Origin: Streptomyces albireticuli
Lineage (GTDB): Bacteria; Actinomycetota; Actinomycetes; Streptomycetales; Streptomycetaceae
NCBI RefSeq assembly: GCF_002192455.1
Contig: NZ_CP021744.1
Coordinates: 558,001 to 622,000, forward strand
Reading direction: 5' to 3'
DNA: 64,000 nucleotides
Positions 49,661 to 58,595 of this stretch are shown here, piece by piece. The notes beneath the pieces were generated by a model. That model was not told the origin of the DNA and searched no databases. It saw only the letters and a list, made by a program, of their open reading frames with translations. Positions within the stretch are counted from its first letter, which is position 1. Each line of letters starts with the position of its first letter. A program made the position numbers and the translations under genes.

Positions 49661-50860
49661 CTACTCGAACCAGATCTCGAAGGAACCGGGTGCCGCGTCG
49701 TCCAGCCGCAGGTGCCAGTCGACACCGCGCCATCCCGTCGCCGTGCCGTTCACGTTGGGTACGGCCATCGAGCTGAACAGCGGGTCGGTGACGTGGGTGT
49801 TCGGGTCGGTCGCCGGGAGGTGCACGAAGGGGCCGCGGGCGCCGCTGGTGTCGTCCTGGACGACGTAGCCCCAGTTCGGGGGTGTCTTGATCCGTGGATC
49901 AGGGAGGGGGAGCCGCGGGCGCACGCCTCTCCAGTGAGGCACGAGCCGATCGGTGATGTTCTTCTGGGTGCACGTGGCGGTCTTGCCGCCGAACTTCTTG
50001 GGACCGGTGCTGACGAAGAGACCGTCGGGGGTGGTGTGGTCCAGCCACGCGTTGTCCGTGGAGGTCTCACTGCCGTGGTGGCCGATCTTGAGCCAGAGGT
50101 TGTTCTCCCGCCGGCACAAGGTGTTCGCCGTGCCCACGAGATAGCGCTCGTTGAGCGTCACGGCGTCGGCCATCAGCAGCACCTTCTGGCGCTTCTTGTT
50201 CGCGTCGGGTTCGCCCATGACCACCGTCACCAGGCTGGAGGCGTTGGCGATGGCCTCCTTCGGGCCGGTCTCGTACTTCGCCACGTCGTTCGGGCGCTCC
50301 GGGCCGAGAACGCCACCGAGCATGTAGACGTTCGCCCCGAGGATCCCCGGGAGGAGCGGCACCGGCGCCGAGGGCATGGTGACCTGCTGCGGCGGATTCT
50401 CGATCTTCTGGCCGCTCGCCCCGCCGATGTCCCCCCAGTGGTGGAACAAGGTCCACAGGAAGTCGCCGCCGCGCTCGCGGTAGTCCAGCGGATGGAGGCT
50501 GTACATGACCTGGCGGATCGTGTACTTCAGCTGCGGCGGGTCCAGCTCCGACAGGAGGACGTGCTCCAGCAGGTTGAAGTGGTCCTCGTCGGGATGCGTG
50601 ACGATCAGGCAGTCCAGGACGTAGGGATTCCGCAAGCGCCCGAGGTAGTGGTCCAGCTTGGCCTTTATTCGCTCGACCATCTCGTCCTTGGCGGACAACG
50701 CCTGGCCCCGCGCCAAGGAGTTCAACGGACGGAGCGGCTCGGTCGAGCCGCAGTCGATCAGTACGGCGTGCGTACCGACGTTCTTGTTCTTCCGGTCGTA
50801 GAACCACAACAGGGTGCAGTCACCCTGACCGACATTGAAGAAAACGACCTCGACCGGCAT
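49661..50860 (-). CDS. ComEC/Rec2-like metallo-beta-lactamase-fold hydrolase
   Basis: 399 residues. ATG 50860 follows GGAGAGG. The fold motifs are clear: EVVFFNVGQGDCTLL near the start, LIDCGST, LIVTHPDEDHFN (His89, Asp91, Asp93, His94 as metal ligands), KVLLMADA and WLKIGHHGSETST. It has no membrane helices, so it is a stand-alone MBL domain like those cut from ComEC, whose relatives hydrolyse DNA or phosphodiesters. The C-terminal 80 residues (WGYVVQDDTSG, RGVDWHLRLDD) look operon-specific. As the first gene of the giant-protein operon it could be the effector or processing enzyme of the system. Confidence 0.88.
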   Translation of the reverse strand: MPVEVVFFNVGQGDCTLLWFYDRKNKNVGTHAVLIDCGSTEPLRPLNSLARGQALSAKDEMVERIKAKLDHYLGRLRNPYVLDCLIVTHPDEDHFNLLEHVLLSELDPPQLKYTIRQVMYSLHPLDYRERGGDFLWTLFHHWGDIGGASGQKIENPPQQVTMPSAPVPLLPGILGANVYMLGGVLGPERPNDVAKYETGPKEAIANASSLVTVVMGEPDANKKRQKVLLMADAVTLNERYLVGTANTLCRRENNLWLKIGHHGSETSTDNAWLDHTTPDGLFVSTGPKKFGGKTATCTQKNITDRLVPHWRGVRPRLPLPDPRIKTPPNWGYVVQDDTSGARGPFVHLPATDPNTHVTDPLFSSMAVPNVNGTATGWRGVDWHLRLDDAAPGSFEIWFE

Positions 50861-51180
50861 AGCCCTCTCCGTACCACCGGGGACAACAGGAACCGCCCAC
50901 GCTCTCCGCTGCCGCACCCCCGGAGCCGGGCCGAGGGAGATCATTGCCCGATCCACGGAGCCGTCCGGCCGGTCTCGCGCTTTTCCGGCCACGCGATCAC
51001 CGCCTGTGATCACGTCATGACGGCCGGATCGCGGCGCCCGCCTGTCACCAAGGGCTTTGTCTCACTTCGGTACCGAGGAGCGGGTCTCCCACGGTGGGAC
51101 CGCCGGGCCGGACACTCCCGGGCCGGGAAACTGTCCGAAGATCGACCACGGCCTCACCGGGCGCCGGCTCCCGGCCCAGG
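50861..51180. promoter_or_regulatory. 320-base gap, promoter region of the giant-protein operon with a GATCAC dyad
   Basis: No gene is seen. GATCAC (50995-51000), CGCCT, GTGATC (51006-51011) form a perfect inverted repeat 135 bases before the MBL start and could be an operator. The stretch near 51050 (AAGGGCTTTGTCTCACTTC) resembles IS-end sequences but has no partner I can find. The M6 protease gene ends at 51181. Confidence 0.4.
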
Positions 51181-52323
51181 TCACACCGCCCCTGCCGACG
51201 CACCCCTCCAGCGGACGACGCGCACCACGTCTCCCCTCCCGCCGCCCGCGACGACGTCGACGCGGACACCGGCGACCGGATCCGTGAAGGACTCTCCGGG
51301 CGCGTGGGCGCGGGCCCTCACGACCCGGACGGGGCCCTCGCCGGTGGGGGTGGCGGAGTCGACCTCGTAGATGAGGACGCCGGTCGAGGGCGCGCCCTCG
51401 TCGTTGCCCTCGGCACGCCGCGACTCGGCGACGTAGGCCCTCGTCCGCCCCGTGCGGACCACGGCGATCTTGGTGCCGCCCGGCCGCTCCACCGGGGTCA
51501 GCCGGACCGTGCGCCGGCCGGGTGCGCCGAGGCAGGCGACCTGGTCGTCCCGCGTCCAGCCGAGCTTCCAGGAGTGCCAGCCGAGGTACTGCGGTGCGGT
51601 GCCGGCGATGTCGCCCATGACGTCCCAGCCGCCGACGTGGCGGTGGGTCTCGCCCGTGAAGGCGTAGAGGTCGGGCAGGCCGAAGAGGTGGCCGGTCTCG
51701 TGCGCGACGACCTTGTGGCCCCAGCGCCACATGTCCTGCCCGAAGGTGACGGCCCATCGGACGCGGGTGCCGTCGGCCGTGACGCCGGGCGTGGCGGGGT
51801 CGAAGAGGTAGGCCGGGGAGAAGGAGATCTCGGACGCTTCCCGCGCGGGGACGACGTACACCATGTCGTAGCGGGAGAAGTCCGCGTACGGTTCGGCGGC
51901 CGTGACCGCGTCGCGGAGGTAGCGCTCGTGGGCCTCGAAGGTGAGGCCGCGCCGGAAACCGTACGAGGCGGAGGGCGCCGGCATCCGGATCCAGCGGTGC
52001 AGCGGTGTGACCTCCAGCCGGGCCCGCCCGTAGGAGGCCTCGCGCAGCCAGTCGGCGGCGGGGGCGAGGTGGGCGGCGTACGGGGCGGTGGGACCGGTGG
52101 CCCGCGCGTCGGGGAAGTCGGCGAAGAGGGTCAGGACACGGTGCGTGCCGGTGGCGCGCCGGAAGCGGACGGGGTCGGTGTCGTGGCCCTCGTCCGTCCA
52201 GCCCGTGGCGCCCTTGAGGGCGCAGCCGTGCGCGGACGGGGGCCGGGCGGGAGACGCCGACGCCGTCGCGGGGAACGCCAGGCACCCTGCGAGGGCCGCC
52301 GCGATCAGGGGTGAAGTGCGCAT
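51181..52323 (-). CDS. Secreted M6-like metalloprotease
   Basis: 380 residues from ATG 52323, with GGAGGG just upstream. Signal peptide about 1-24 (PLIAAALAGCLAFPATASA). The zinc site is VVAHETGHLFGLPDLYAF (HExGH plus a later ligand), and the usual M6 features precede it: HRVLTLFADFPDA and YDMVYVVPAREA. After the catalytic domain are GGWDVMGDIAGTAPQYLGW and a beta-rich end. Secreted M6 proteases degrade extracellular proteins. Next to a hydroxyproline and peptide-uptake locus, digestion of collagen-like protein is a plausible role, though sharing of regulation is not shown. Confidence 0.88.
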   Translation of the reverse strand: MRTSPLIAAALAGCLAFPATASASPARPPSAHGCALKGATGWTDEGHDTDPVRFRRATGTHRVLTLFADFPDARATGPTAPYAAHLAPAADWLREASYGRARLEVTPLHRWIRMPAPSASYGFRRGLTFEAHERYLRDAVTAAEPYADFSRYDMVYVVPAREASEISFSPAYLFDPATPGVTADGTRVRWAVTFGQDMWRWGHKVVAHETGHLFGLPDLYAFTGETHRHVGGWDVMGDIAGTAPQYLGWHSWKLGWTRDDQVACLGAPGRRTVRLTPVERPGGTKIAVVRTGRTRAYVAESRRAEGNDEGAPSTGVLIYEVDSATPTGEGPVRVVRARAHAPGESFTDPVAGVRVDVVAGGGRGDVVRVVRWRGASAGAV

Positions 52324-52360
52324 GTACGCCCTCCTTCTCGCGCCGGCCTCCCGGGCGCGG

Positions 52361-53041
52361 TCATGAGTCCTTGTCGCTGCTGCCCTTCGCCCACAGGGAG
52401 CGCACGTGTCCCAGGTGCCGTGCCATGGACTCCTCGGCGCCCTCGGCGTCACCGGCGAGCATCCGGTCCAGGATCTCGAGGTGCTCCTCGGCGGAGGGGA
52501 TGAGTTCGCCGCGCCGGTCGAGCGCGGTCAGCCCGTACAGGCGCGAGCGCTTGCGCAGGTCGCCGACGGTCTCGACGAGGCGTTCGTTGCCGGAGAGGGC
52601 GAGCAGGGTGAGGTGGAACTGACGGTCGGCCTCCAGGTAGCCGATGAGGTCGTGGTCGCGGGCGGCGCGCACGATCTCCTCGGCGACCGGGCGGAGCGCT
52701 TCGAGGTCCTCGCGGGCCGCGGTGCGTGTGACGCGGCCCGTGGTGGGGACCTCGATGAGCGTGCGGATCTCGGTGTACTGGTCCAGGTCGCGCTCGTTGA
52801 CCTCGGTGACCCGGAAGCCCTTGTTGCGGACCGGCTCGACCAGGCCCTCGCGGGCGAGGTCGAGCATGGCCTCGCGCACCGGGGTCGCGGAGATGCCGAA
52901 GTCCTCCGCGAGCTGCGGCGCGGAGTAGACCTCGCCGGGGCGGAGTTCGCCCGAGATGAGGGCGGCCCGCAGGGCGTGGGCGACCTGGTCGCGCAGCCGC
53001 TCGGTGGCGGTGATGAGGGTGCGCTGCTTGAGGTGGCCCAT
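52361..53041 (-). CDS. GntR-family (FadR subfamily) regulator
   Basis: 226 residues from ATG 53041. An N-terminal winged helix at about 10-75 (RLRDQVAHALRAALISGELRPGEVY, SAPQLAEDFGISATPVREAMLDLAREGLVE) is followed by an all-helical FCD ligand-binding domain (EIRTLIEVPTTGRV, DRQFHLTLLALSGN). GntR proteins of this subfamily commonly control amino-acid or hydroxyproline catabolism and respond to pathway intermediates. Its place beside the dehydrogenase, epimerase and deaminase genes makes it the likely local regulator. The TGTCACATCT near 53161-53170 upstream may be an autoregulatory site. Confidence 0.9.
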   Translation of the reverse strand: MGHLKQRTLITATERLRDQVAHALRAALISGELRPGEVYSAPQLAEDFGISATPVREAMLDLAREGLVEPVRNKGFRVTEVNERDLDQYTEIRTLIEVPTTGRVTRTAAREDLEALRPVAEEIVRAARDHDLIGYLEADRQFHLTLLALSGNERLVETVGDLRKRSRLYGLTALDRRGELIPSAEEHLEILDRMLAGDAEGAEESMARHLGHVRSLWAKGSSDKDS

Positions 53042-53173
53042 GGTGTCCCGTGTCCCTTCGTCGCCGGTGCGGCGGCCGAGGTCCGGCAGCCGCGTCCGCG
53101 GTACGTGCGCAGCCGCGCTCCCCGGCTGGTCCGTACCTGGACGGACCAACGAGCGTACAATGTCACATCTTTC

Positions 53174-54544
53174 TCATGGCGCCAGGGTGTAGGTCCGGCT
53201 GGAGGTGTAGAACTCCAGCGCCGCGCGGCCCTGCTCGCGCGGCCCGTGGCCGGAGGCCTTGGTGCCGCCGAACGGCAGGTGGAAGTCGACTCCGGTGGAG
53301 GGGGCGTTGACGCGGATCATGCCGGTGTCGAGGTGGTCGAGGCCGCGCAGCGCCGCTTCGAGCCCGCCGGTGTGGACCGAGGTGACCAGGCCGTACGGAA
53401 CGGAGTTGGCGATCCGTACGGCGTGCGGCAGGTCGTCCGCGGGCAGCAGGGCGGCGACGGGGGCGAAGACCTCCTCGGTGAGCAGCCGGTGCCCGGCCGG
53501 CACCTTTTCGACCAGGGTGGGGGCCGTGTACCAGCCGGGGCCGTCCGGCGCGGTGCCGGCGGCGAGGACGGAGGCGCCGGCGAGCGACCGGTCGAAGCGG
53601 TCCCGAGCCTGTGCCGAGATGAGGGGGCCGCACACGGTGGCGGGTTCGGCCGGGTCGCCCACGGGCAGGGCGCGCAACGCTTCGGCGAGCGCCTCGCGCA
53701 GGGGGTCGAGGGCGGCGCCGACGGCGATGACCCGGCTGGTCGCGGTGCACTTCTGCCCGGCGTATCCGGCGATCGCCGCGGCGAGGTGGGCGGCGGCCCG
53801 CCCGATGTCGGCGTCGGGCAGGACGATCGCCGCGTTGAGCCCGCCCGTCTCGGCCTGGACCGGGACGCCCCGGGCGGTGGCGGCACGGGCGACCGCGTCG
53901 CCTACGGCGGTGGAGCCGGTGAAGGAGACGACGTCGGCGGTCGCGACCACGGCGTGGCCCTCGGCCGCGCCGCCGGGAACGACCGTGAACACCGCGTCGG
54001 GTACGGCCCGCTGGACGATCCCGGCGAGGCGCAGGGCGCACGCGGTGGCCTCGGGCGCGGGTTTGAGGACGACCGTGTTGCCGGCCGCGAGCGCGGGCGC
54101 GGCCTTCCAGGACGGGATGGCGAAGGGGAAGTTCCAGGGGGTGACGAGGCCGGCGACGCCGTGCGGGCGGCGCCGGGTCAGCAGCAGGCCGGGGCCGCCG
54201 GCGGTCTCGTGGACGGCGCCGGAGGGCTCGTAGGGCGCCTGGGCGTAGTAGCGCCAGATCGCGGCCGTGCGGGTCACTTCGGCCCGTGCCTCGGCGAGGG
54301 GCTTGCCCACCTCGCGCACGGCGAGGGCGGCGAGTTCGCCGGCCGCGGCCTCGATCGCCGCGGCGACGGCGGAGAGCGCGGAGGAGCGGGCGGCGGCGCC
54401 GGCCAGGAGCCAGCCGGGCTGGGCGGCGCGGGCCCGCTCGACGGCCTCGGCGGCACCGGAGGCGCCGGCCGCGGGCCCGTCGTGGACGGTGTCGGCCGGG
54501 TCGGCCGGGTTGTGCGAGGCGAGGGAGGTCGGGGCGGCGGTCAC
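53174..54544 (-). CDS. Aldehyde dehydrogenase, likely alpha-ketoglutarate semialdehyde dehydrogenase
   Basis: 456 residues from GTG 54544, overlapping the epimerase stop (GTGA). ALDH core features: TPWNFPFAIPSWKAAPALAAGN, VVSFTGSTAVGDAV, QAETGGLNAAIV (general-base Glu), and YAGQKCTATSR with the catalytic Cys. The end (FGGTKASGHGPREQGRAALEFYT) is typical. In the hydroxyproline pathway this enzyme oxidises alpha-ketoglutarate semialdehyde to alpha-ketoglutarate with NAD(P)+. The neighbouring epimerase, deaminase and dehydrogenase make that the preferred substrate. Confidence 0.85.
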   Translation of the reverse strand: MTAAPTSLASHNPADPADTVHDGPAAGASGAAEAVERARAAQPGWLLAGAAARSSALSAVAAAIEAAAGELAALAVREVGKPLAEARAEVTRTAAIWRYYAQAPYEPSGAVHETAGGPGLLLTRRRPHGVAGLVTPWNFPFAIPSWKAAPALAAGNTVVLKPAPEATACALRLAGIVQRAVPDAVFTVVPGGAAEGHAVVATADVVSFTGSTAVGDAVARAATARGVPVQAETGGLNAAIVLPDADIGRAAAHLAAAIAGYAGQKCTATSRVIAVGAALDPLREALAEALRALPVGDPAEPATVCGPLISAQARDRFDRSLAGASVLAAGTAPDGPGWYTAPTLVEKVPAGHRLLTEEVFAPVAALLPADDLPHAVRIANSVPYGLVTSVHTGGLEAALRGLDHLDTGMIRVNAPSTGVDFHLPFGGTKASGHGPREQGRAALEFYTSSRTYTLAP

Positions 54545-55545
54545 AGGAGGAAACCTCCGGGGAAGGGGTCGTCCGGATCGAGGAAGTACTGGGCGGTGCC
54601 GGTGATCCAGGCGCGGCCGGTGATGGCGGGCACGACCGCGGGCACGTCGCCGACCCGCGTCTCCCCCACCAGGCGGCCGGTGAACCTGGTGCCGATGAAG
54701 GACTCGTTGACGAAGTCGCGGTCGAGGGGCAGCGCGCCGCGGGCGTGCAGCTGCGCCATCCGGGCGGAGGTGCCCGTGCCGCAGGGGGAACGGTCGAACC
54801 AGCCGGGGTGGATGGCCATGGCGTGCCGGGAGCGATGGGCGTCCGAGCCGGGGGCGGCGAGGTAGACGTGTTTGAGGCCGCTGATCCCGGGCTGTTCGGG
54901 GTGGACGGGCCGGTCCGGCGAGGCGTTGACCGCCTCCATGACGGCGAGCCCGGCGGCGAGCAGGTCGTCCTTGCGGTCCCGGTCGAAGGGCAGTCCCAGG
55001 GCGTCGAGTTCGACGAAGGCGTAGAAGTTGCCGCCGAAGGCGAGGTCGTAGGTGACCGTCCCGTGGCCGGGCACGTCGGCCTTGAGGTCGAGACCGACGC
55101 AGAAGGACGGCACGTTGGTGAGCGTGACGGCCTTGGCCGCGCCGTCCTCGACCTGGACGTCTGCGGTGATCAGACCGGACGGGGTGTCGAGGCGCACGGT
55201 GGTCACGGGCTCGCTGACCGGCACCATGCCGGTCTCGACGAGCACGGTGGCCACCCCGATGGTGCCGTGCCCGCACATCGGCAGCACCCCGGAGACCTCG
55301 ATGTAGAGGACCCCGTAGTCGGCGTCGGGCCGGGTGGGGGGCTGGAGGATCGCGCCGCTCATCGAGGCGTGGCCGCGCGGCTCGTACATCAGGAGCGTGC
55401 GCAGGTGGTCCATGTGCTCGATGAAGTGGAGCCGGCGCTCGGCCATGGTGGCGCCGGGGATCACACCGACGCCGCCGGTGACGACGCGTGTGGGCATTCC
55501 CTCGGTGTGCGAGTCGACGGCATGGAAGACATGACGGGTGCGCAC
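54541..55545 (-). CDS. Proline racemase-family 4-hydroxyproline 2-epimerase
   Basis: 334 residues from GTG 55545. Both acid/base thiols of the family are present: Cys91 in LPMCGHGTIGVATV and Cys255 in DRSPCGTGTSARMA. Their presence excludes the 3-hydroxyproline dehydratase branch, in which the second or first Cys is replaced. DSHTEGMPTRVVTGG at the start is canonical. The enzyme converts trans-4-hydroxy-L-proline to the cis-4-hydroxy-D form for the dehydrogenase encoded downstream in the pathway. It is immediately followed by the semialdehyde dehydrogenase with overlapping codons. Confidence 0.9.
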   Translation of the reverse strand: MRTRHVFHAVDSHTEGMPTRVVTGGVGVIPGATMAERRLHFIEHMDHLRTLLMYEPRGHASMSGAILQPPTRPDADYGVLYIEVSGVLPMCGHGTIGVATVLVETGMVPVSEPVTTVRLDTPSGLITADVQVEDGAAKAVTLTNVPSFCVGLDLKADVPGHGTVTYDLAFGGNFYAFVELDALGLPFDRDRKDDLLAAGLAVMEAVNASPDRPVHPEQPGISGLKHVYLAAPGSDAHRSRHAMAIHPGWFDRSPCGTGTSARMAQLHARGALPLDRDFVNESFIGTRFTGRLVGETRVGDVPAVVPAITGRAWITGTAQYFLDPDDPFPGGFLL

Positions 55546-55597
55546 GGATGTCCTTTCCTTTCGGCAAGGGGAAAGAAGGGCTTGCGGCCGCCTCGGG

Positions 55598-56506
55598 TCA
55601 GTGGTGCCCGTCGGCGACGGCCTTCTCCGTGGCGGCGCGCACCGCGGCCTCGGTCTCTCCCGTGAGCGGCAGGCGCGGCGGGCGGGTGGGGCCGCCGTGA
55701 CGTCCGGTGATGTCCATGGAGACCTTGATGGCCTGCACGAACTCCGTTTTGGAGTCCCAGCGCAGGAGCGGGTGCAAGGAGCGGTAGAGGGGCAGCGCCG
55801 TCTCCAGGTCACCGGCGACGGCGGCGTGGTAGAGCCGGGCGCACGTGGCGGGGAAGGCGTTGGGGTAGCCGGCGATCCAGCCGACCGCCCCGGCGACGGC
55901 GAGTTCGAGCAGGACGTCGTCGGCGCCGATCAGCAGGTCCAGCTCGGGGGCGAGTTCGGCTGTCTCGTAGGCGCGCCGGACGTCGCCGCTGTACTCCTTG
56001 ACGGCCACGACGCTGCCTTCGGCGTGCAGCCGGGCCAGCAGGGCGGGGGTCAGGTCGACCTTGGTGTCGACGGGGTTGTTGTAGGCGACGACGGGCAGCC
56101 CGGCCCGGGCGACCTCGGCGTAGTGGGCGCGCACGGCGGGTTCGTCGGCACGGTAGGCGTTGGGCGGCAGCAGCAGGACGGAGCCGCAGCCCGCCTCGGC
56201 GGCCTGCTCGGCCCAGCGGCGCGCCTCGGCCCCGCCGTAGGCGGCGACACCGGGCATCACGCGCGCGCCGTCGCCCGCCGCTTCGACGGCGGTGCGCGTC
56301 ACGCGGGCGCGCTCCTCGTCGGTGAGCGTCTGGTACTCGCCCAGGGATCCGTTGGGGACGACTCCGTCACAGCCGTTGTCGAGCAGCCACCGGACGTGCT
56401 CGGCGTAGGCGTCGTGGTCGACGGAGAGGTCCGCGCGCAGCGGGAGGGCGGTGGCGACCATGATGCCGCGCCAGGGGCGGTCGGGGGTCCAGGAGGAGGC
56501 GGTCAT
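55598..56506 (-). CDS. DapA-family deaminase (pyrroline-4-hydroxy-2-carboxylate deaminase)
   Basis: 302 residues from ATG 56506. The class I aldolase TIM-barrel motifs are there: GCDGVVPNGSLGEYQTLT, PVVAYNNP with Tyr142, and VVAVKEYSGD with Schiff-base Lys170. The DHDPS-like protein carries 'NGSLGEY' where lysine-biosynthetic DapA usually has 'GTTGE', and the neighbours are hydroxyproline enzymes, so 1-pyrroline-4-hydroxy-2-carboxylate deaminase (giving alpha-ketoglutarate semialdehyde) is likelier than lysine synthesis. It sits 53 bases upstream of the epimerase. Confidence 0.85.
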   Translation of the reverse strand: MTASSWTPDRPWRGIMVATALPLRADLSVDHDAYAEHVRWLLDNGCDGVVPNGSLGEYQTLTDEERARVTRTAVEAAGDGARVMPGVAAYGGAEARRWAEQAAEAGCGSVLLLPPNAYRADEPAVRAHYAEVARAGLPVVAYNNPVDTKVDLTPALLARLHAEGSVVAVKEYSGDVRRAYETAELAPELDLLIGADDVLLELAVAGAVGWIAGYPNAFPATCARLYHAAVAGDLETALPLYRSLHPLLRWDSKTEFVQAIKVSMDITGRHGGPTRPPRLPLTGETEAAVRAATEKAVADGHH

Positions 56507-56571
56507 ATCGGTAAACCCTTCTATGACGTGCTACGGCGTGGGACATGCGGGAGCGAGGGCGGTGCGGTGGT

Positions 56572-58245
56572 TCAGGTGTCCCCCTGTCCGGGGTCCTCGG
56601 GCAGGGCGGCGAGGGATCCCAGCGGGACGGGCACGGCGAGCGGCCTGCGCTCGGCGGACGGCGGTACGGTCCCCTGCGCCGTACCGGACGCCGCGAGGCA
56701 GGCCACGGCCGCGCCGCACATCCTCCCCTGGCACCAGCCCATGCCCGCCCGGGTGAGGAGCTTGACGGTCCGGGCGTCCCGGGCGCCGAGGGCGGTGACG
56801 GCCTCGCGCACGCTTCCGGCGGTCACCTCCTCGCAGCGGCAGACGTCGGTGTCGTCGTCGAGCCACGCGGTCCAGCCGGGGCCGGGCGCGTGGGCGGCGG
56901 CCATGGCGCCGGCGAAGGCGCGCATGCGGTCGCGGCGCCGGGCCAGGTCCCGTACGCGCCGGCTCCGGGTGAGCGCCGGGAGCGCGCGCAGCCGGGCGGC
57001 CACCGCGATGCCCGCCAGTTCGCCCTCGACGCGGGCGAGCTGCCAGCCGCCGGTCCCGCCCGCCTCGCCGGCGGCCCACAGGCCGGGCACCGAGGTCTGC
57101 TGGAAGCGGCCCAGGACGAGGGCGTACGTGCCGTCGGGCGTCCGACGGGTCGTACAGCCGAGGCCGGTGGCCAGCTCGGTCTGGGGTGCCAGCCCGTGGC
57201 CCACGGCCAGGGCGTCGCAGGCGACGCGGCGGCCCGTGCCGGGCACGGGCCGCCAGTCGCGGTCGAGCCGGGAGACGGTGACGGCCTCGACGCGGTCGGT
57301 GCCGTGCGCCTCGGTCACCGCGCTACGGGTGCGCAGCGGTACGCGGTGGCGCAGGAGTGCCGCGCCGTGGACGGAAGCTTCGAGGAGCTTGTGGGGGTTG
57401 GCCGCCAGGGCGCCCGGCCGGCGGGCGTAGCCGAGATAGCCGGACGCCTCCACCACGGCGGGGACCTGGGCGCCGGCGGCGGCGAGGGAGGAGGCGACGG
57501 CGAGGAGCAGCGGCCCGCTGCCCGCGACGACGATCCGCCGGCCGGGCAGGACGAGCCCGGATTTCAGCATGGCCTGGGCGCCGCCCGCGCCGACGACGCC
57601 GGGCAGGGTCCAGCCGGGGAAGGGAAGTTGCCGCTCGCCGGCGCCGGTGGCGAACAGGACGGCACGGGCGTGCAGCCGTACGGGACGCCGGCCCCTGAAG
57701 CCCGCGCCGGTGCGGCCTTCGCCGCCCGTGCCGGCGCCGGGGGTACCGGAGACTTCGGCGCTGCCGGTGCCGCGGCTGCCGTCGGCGAGGGCGCTTCGGC
57801 TGTACGTGCCGTCCGCGCGACCGCCGCGGGTGCCCCGGCCCTCGCCGGTGTCGGTGCCGCCTCGGCCGCCGTCAGCGGGAACGTCGCCGCCCTCGCGGCC
57901 GGCCCCCGCGCCATCGTCCACCCCGACGAGCGCGTGCACGCTCCACGCCTCCTCGCCCTGCCGCGTCACGGCCCACACATGGTGTCCGGCCAAGTGCGTG
58001 GCCCCGCTCGCCTCGAAGCGACCTCTCAGCTCGGTGAAGGCGGCCCAGTCGTGGTGCAGGGCCTGCGGGCGGGCGGCGCCCAGGCCCGGCGCGGGGTGGC
58101 GGAAGTACTGGCCGCCCACCTGCGCGGCGGCGTCCAGGACGGCGACGGACAGGCCGAGCCGGGCGGCCGTGGCGGCCCCGGCGAGGCCGGCCGGGCCCGC
58201 GCCGACGACCGCGAGGTCGTACGGTTCAGACGGCGAGCCCGGCAT
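56572..58245 (-). CDS. FAD/2Fe-2S oxidoreductase, hydroxyproline dehydrogenase alpha-like subunit
   Basis: 557 residues from ATG 58245, overlapping the ferredoxin-like gene by 20 bases. N-terminal FAD site DLAVVGAGPAGLAGA, second dinucleotide fold GRRIVVAGSGPLLLAVA, late VPGLWAAGEAGG. The C-terminal region has a BFD-like cluster site DVCRCEEVTAGSV...GMGWCQGRMC (four cysteines). At about residues 115-195 there is a Gly/Asp/Arg-rich low-complexity stretch inserted in the fold (GAGAGREGGD, GTDTGEGRGTRGG) that family members usually lack. It fits the alpha subunit of the D-hydroxyproline (octopine-type) dehydrogenase complex. Confidence 0.85.
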   Translation of the reverse strand: MPGSPSEPYDLAVVGAGPAGLAGAATAARLGLSVAVLDAAAQVGGQYFRHPAPGLGAARPQALHHDWAAFTELRGRFEASGATHLAGHHVWAVTRQGEEAWSVHALVGVDDGAGAGREGGDVPADGGRGGTDTGEGRGTRGGRADGTYSRSALADGSRGTGSAEVSGTPGAGTGGEGRTGAGFRGRRPVRLHARAVLFATGAGERQLPFPGWTLPGVVGAGGAQAMLKSGLVLPGRRIVVAGSGPLLLAVASSLAAAGAQVPAVVEASGYLGYARRPGALAANPHKLLEASVHGAALLRHRVPLRTRSAVTEAHGTDRVEAVTVSRLDRDWRPVPGTGRRVACDALAVGHGLAPQTELATGLGCTTRRTPDGTYALVLGRFQQTSVPGLWAAGEAGGTGGWQLARVEGELAGIAVAARLRALPALTRSRRVRDLARRRDRMRAFAGAMAAAHAPGPGWTAWLDDDTDVCRCEEVTAGSVREAVTALGARDARTVKLLTRAGMGWCQGRMCGAAVACLAASGTAQGTVPPSAERRPLAVPVPLGSLAALPEDPGQGDT

Positions 58246-58540
58246 GGCCGTGTCCCTCCTGGGTGGTGATCGCGTCCCCGGGCCGGGCGGGCACCAGGCA
58301 GGCCCGGCGGTTGGGCTCGCCGTTGACCGTGGCGAGGCAGTCGTAGCACTGCCCGATGCCGCAGAAGGCCCCGCGGGGGCGGCCGCCGTGCCGGGTGGTG
58401 CGCCAGGCGAGGATGCCCGCCGCCCACAGGGCGGCGGCCACGGACTGGCCGGGCAGGGCGGTGACCGTACGGCCGTCGAAGGTGATCTCGAAGGGCGGGT
58501 CGGGCTCCGCCCTGACCAGGTCGGCGGGGGTACGGGCCAC
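58226..58540 (-). CDS. 2Fe-2S ferredoxin-like subunit (gamma-type) of the dehydrogenase
   Basis: 104 residues. GTG 58540 is chosen because of GAGGAGG seven bases upstream; TTG 58573 is in phase but has no RBS. The protein has FEITFDGRTVTALPGQSVAAAL and the cluster site FCGIGQCYDCLATVNG, as in the small subunit of heterotrimeric hydroxyproline dehydrogenase. It overlaps the FAD subunit start, which supports joint translation and a stoichiometric complex. Confidence 0.9.
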   Translation of the reverse strand: MARTPADLVRAEPDPPFEITFDGRTVTALPGQSVAAALWAAGILAWRTTRHGGRPRGAFCGIGQCYDCLATVNGEPNRRACLVPARPGDAITTQEGHGHAGLAV

Positions 58541-58595
58541 GTGCGGGCCTCCTCTCGGGACGGTGCGGGGCAACGGGCGGAAGCGGGGCGGGGGT

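Noticed and set aside
36284..50860. Interpretation of the giant-protein operon as a prophage tail or contractile injection system
   Set aside because: No sheath, tube, baseplate, tape-measure, AAA+ ATPase, portal or terminase gene is present in the window.
51050..51180. IS-end-like sequence (GGGCTTTGTCTCAC) near the M6 gene
   Set aside because: No matching inverted end, no target duplication and no transposase fragment could be found around it.
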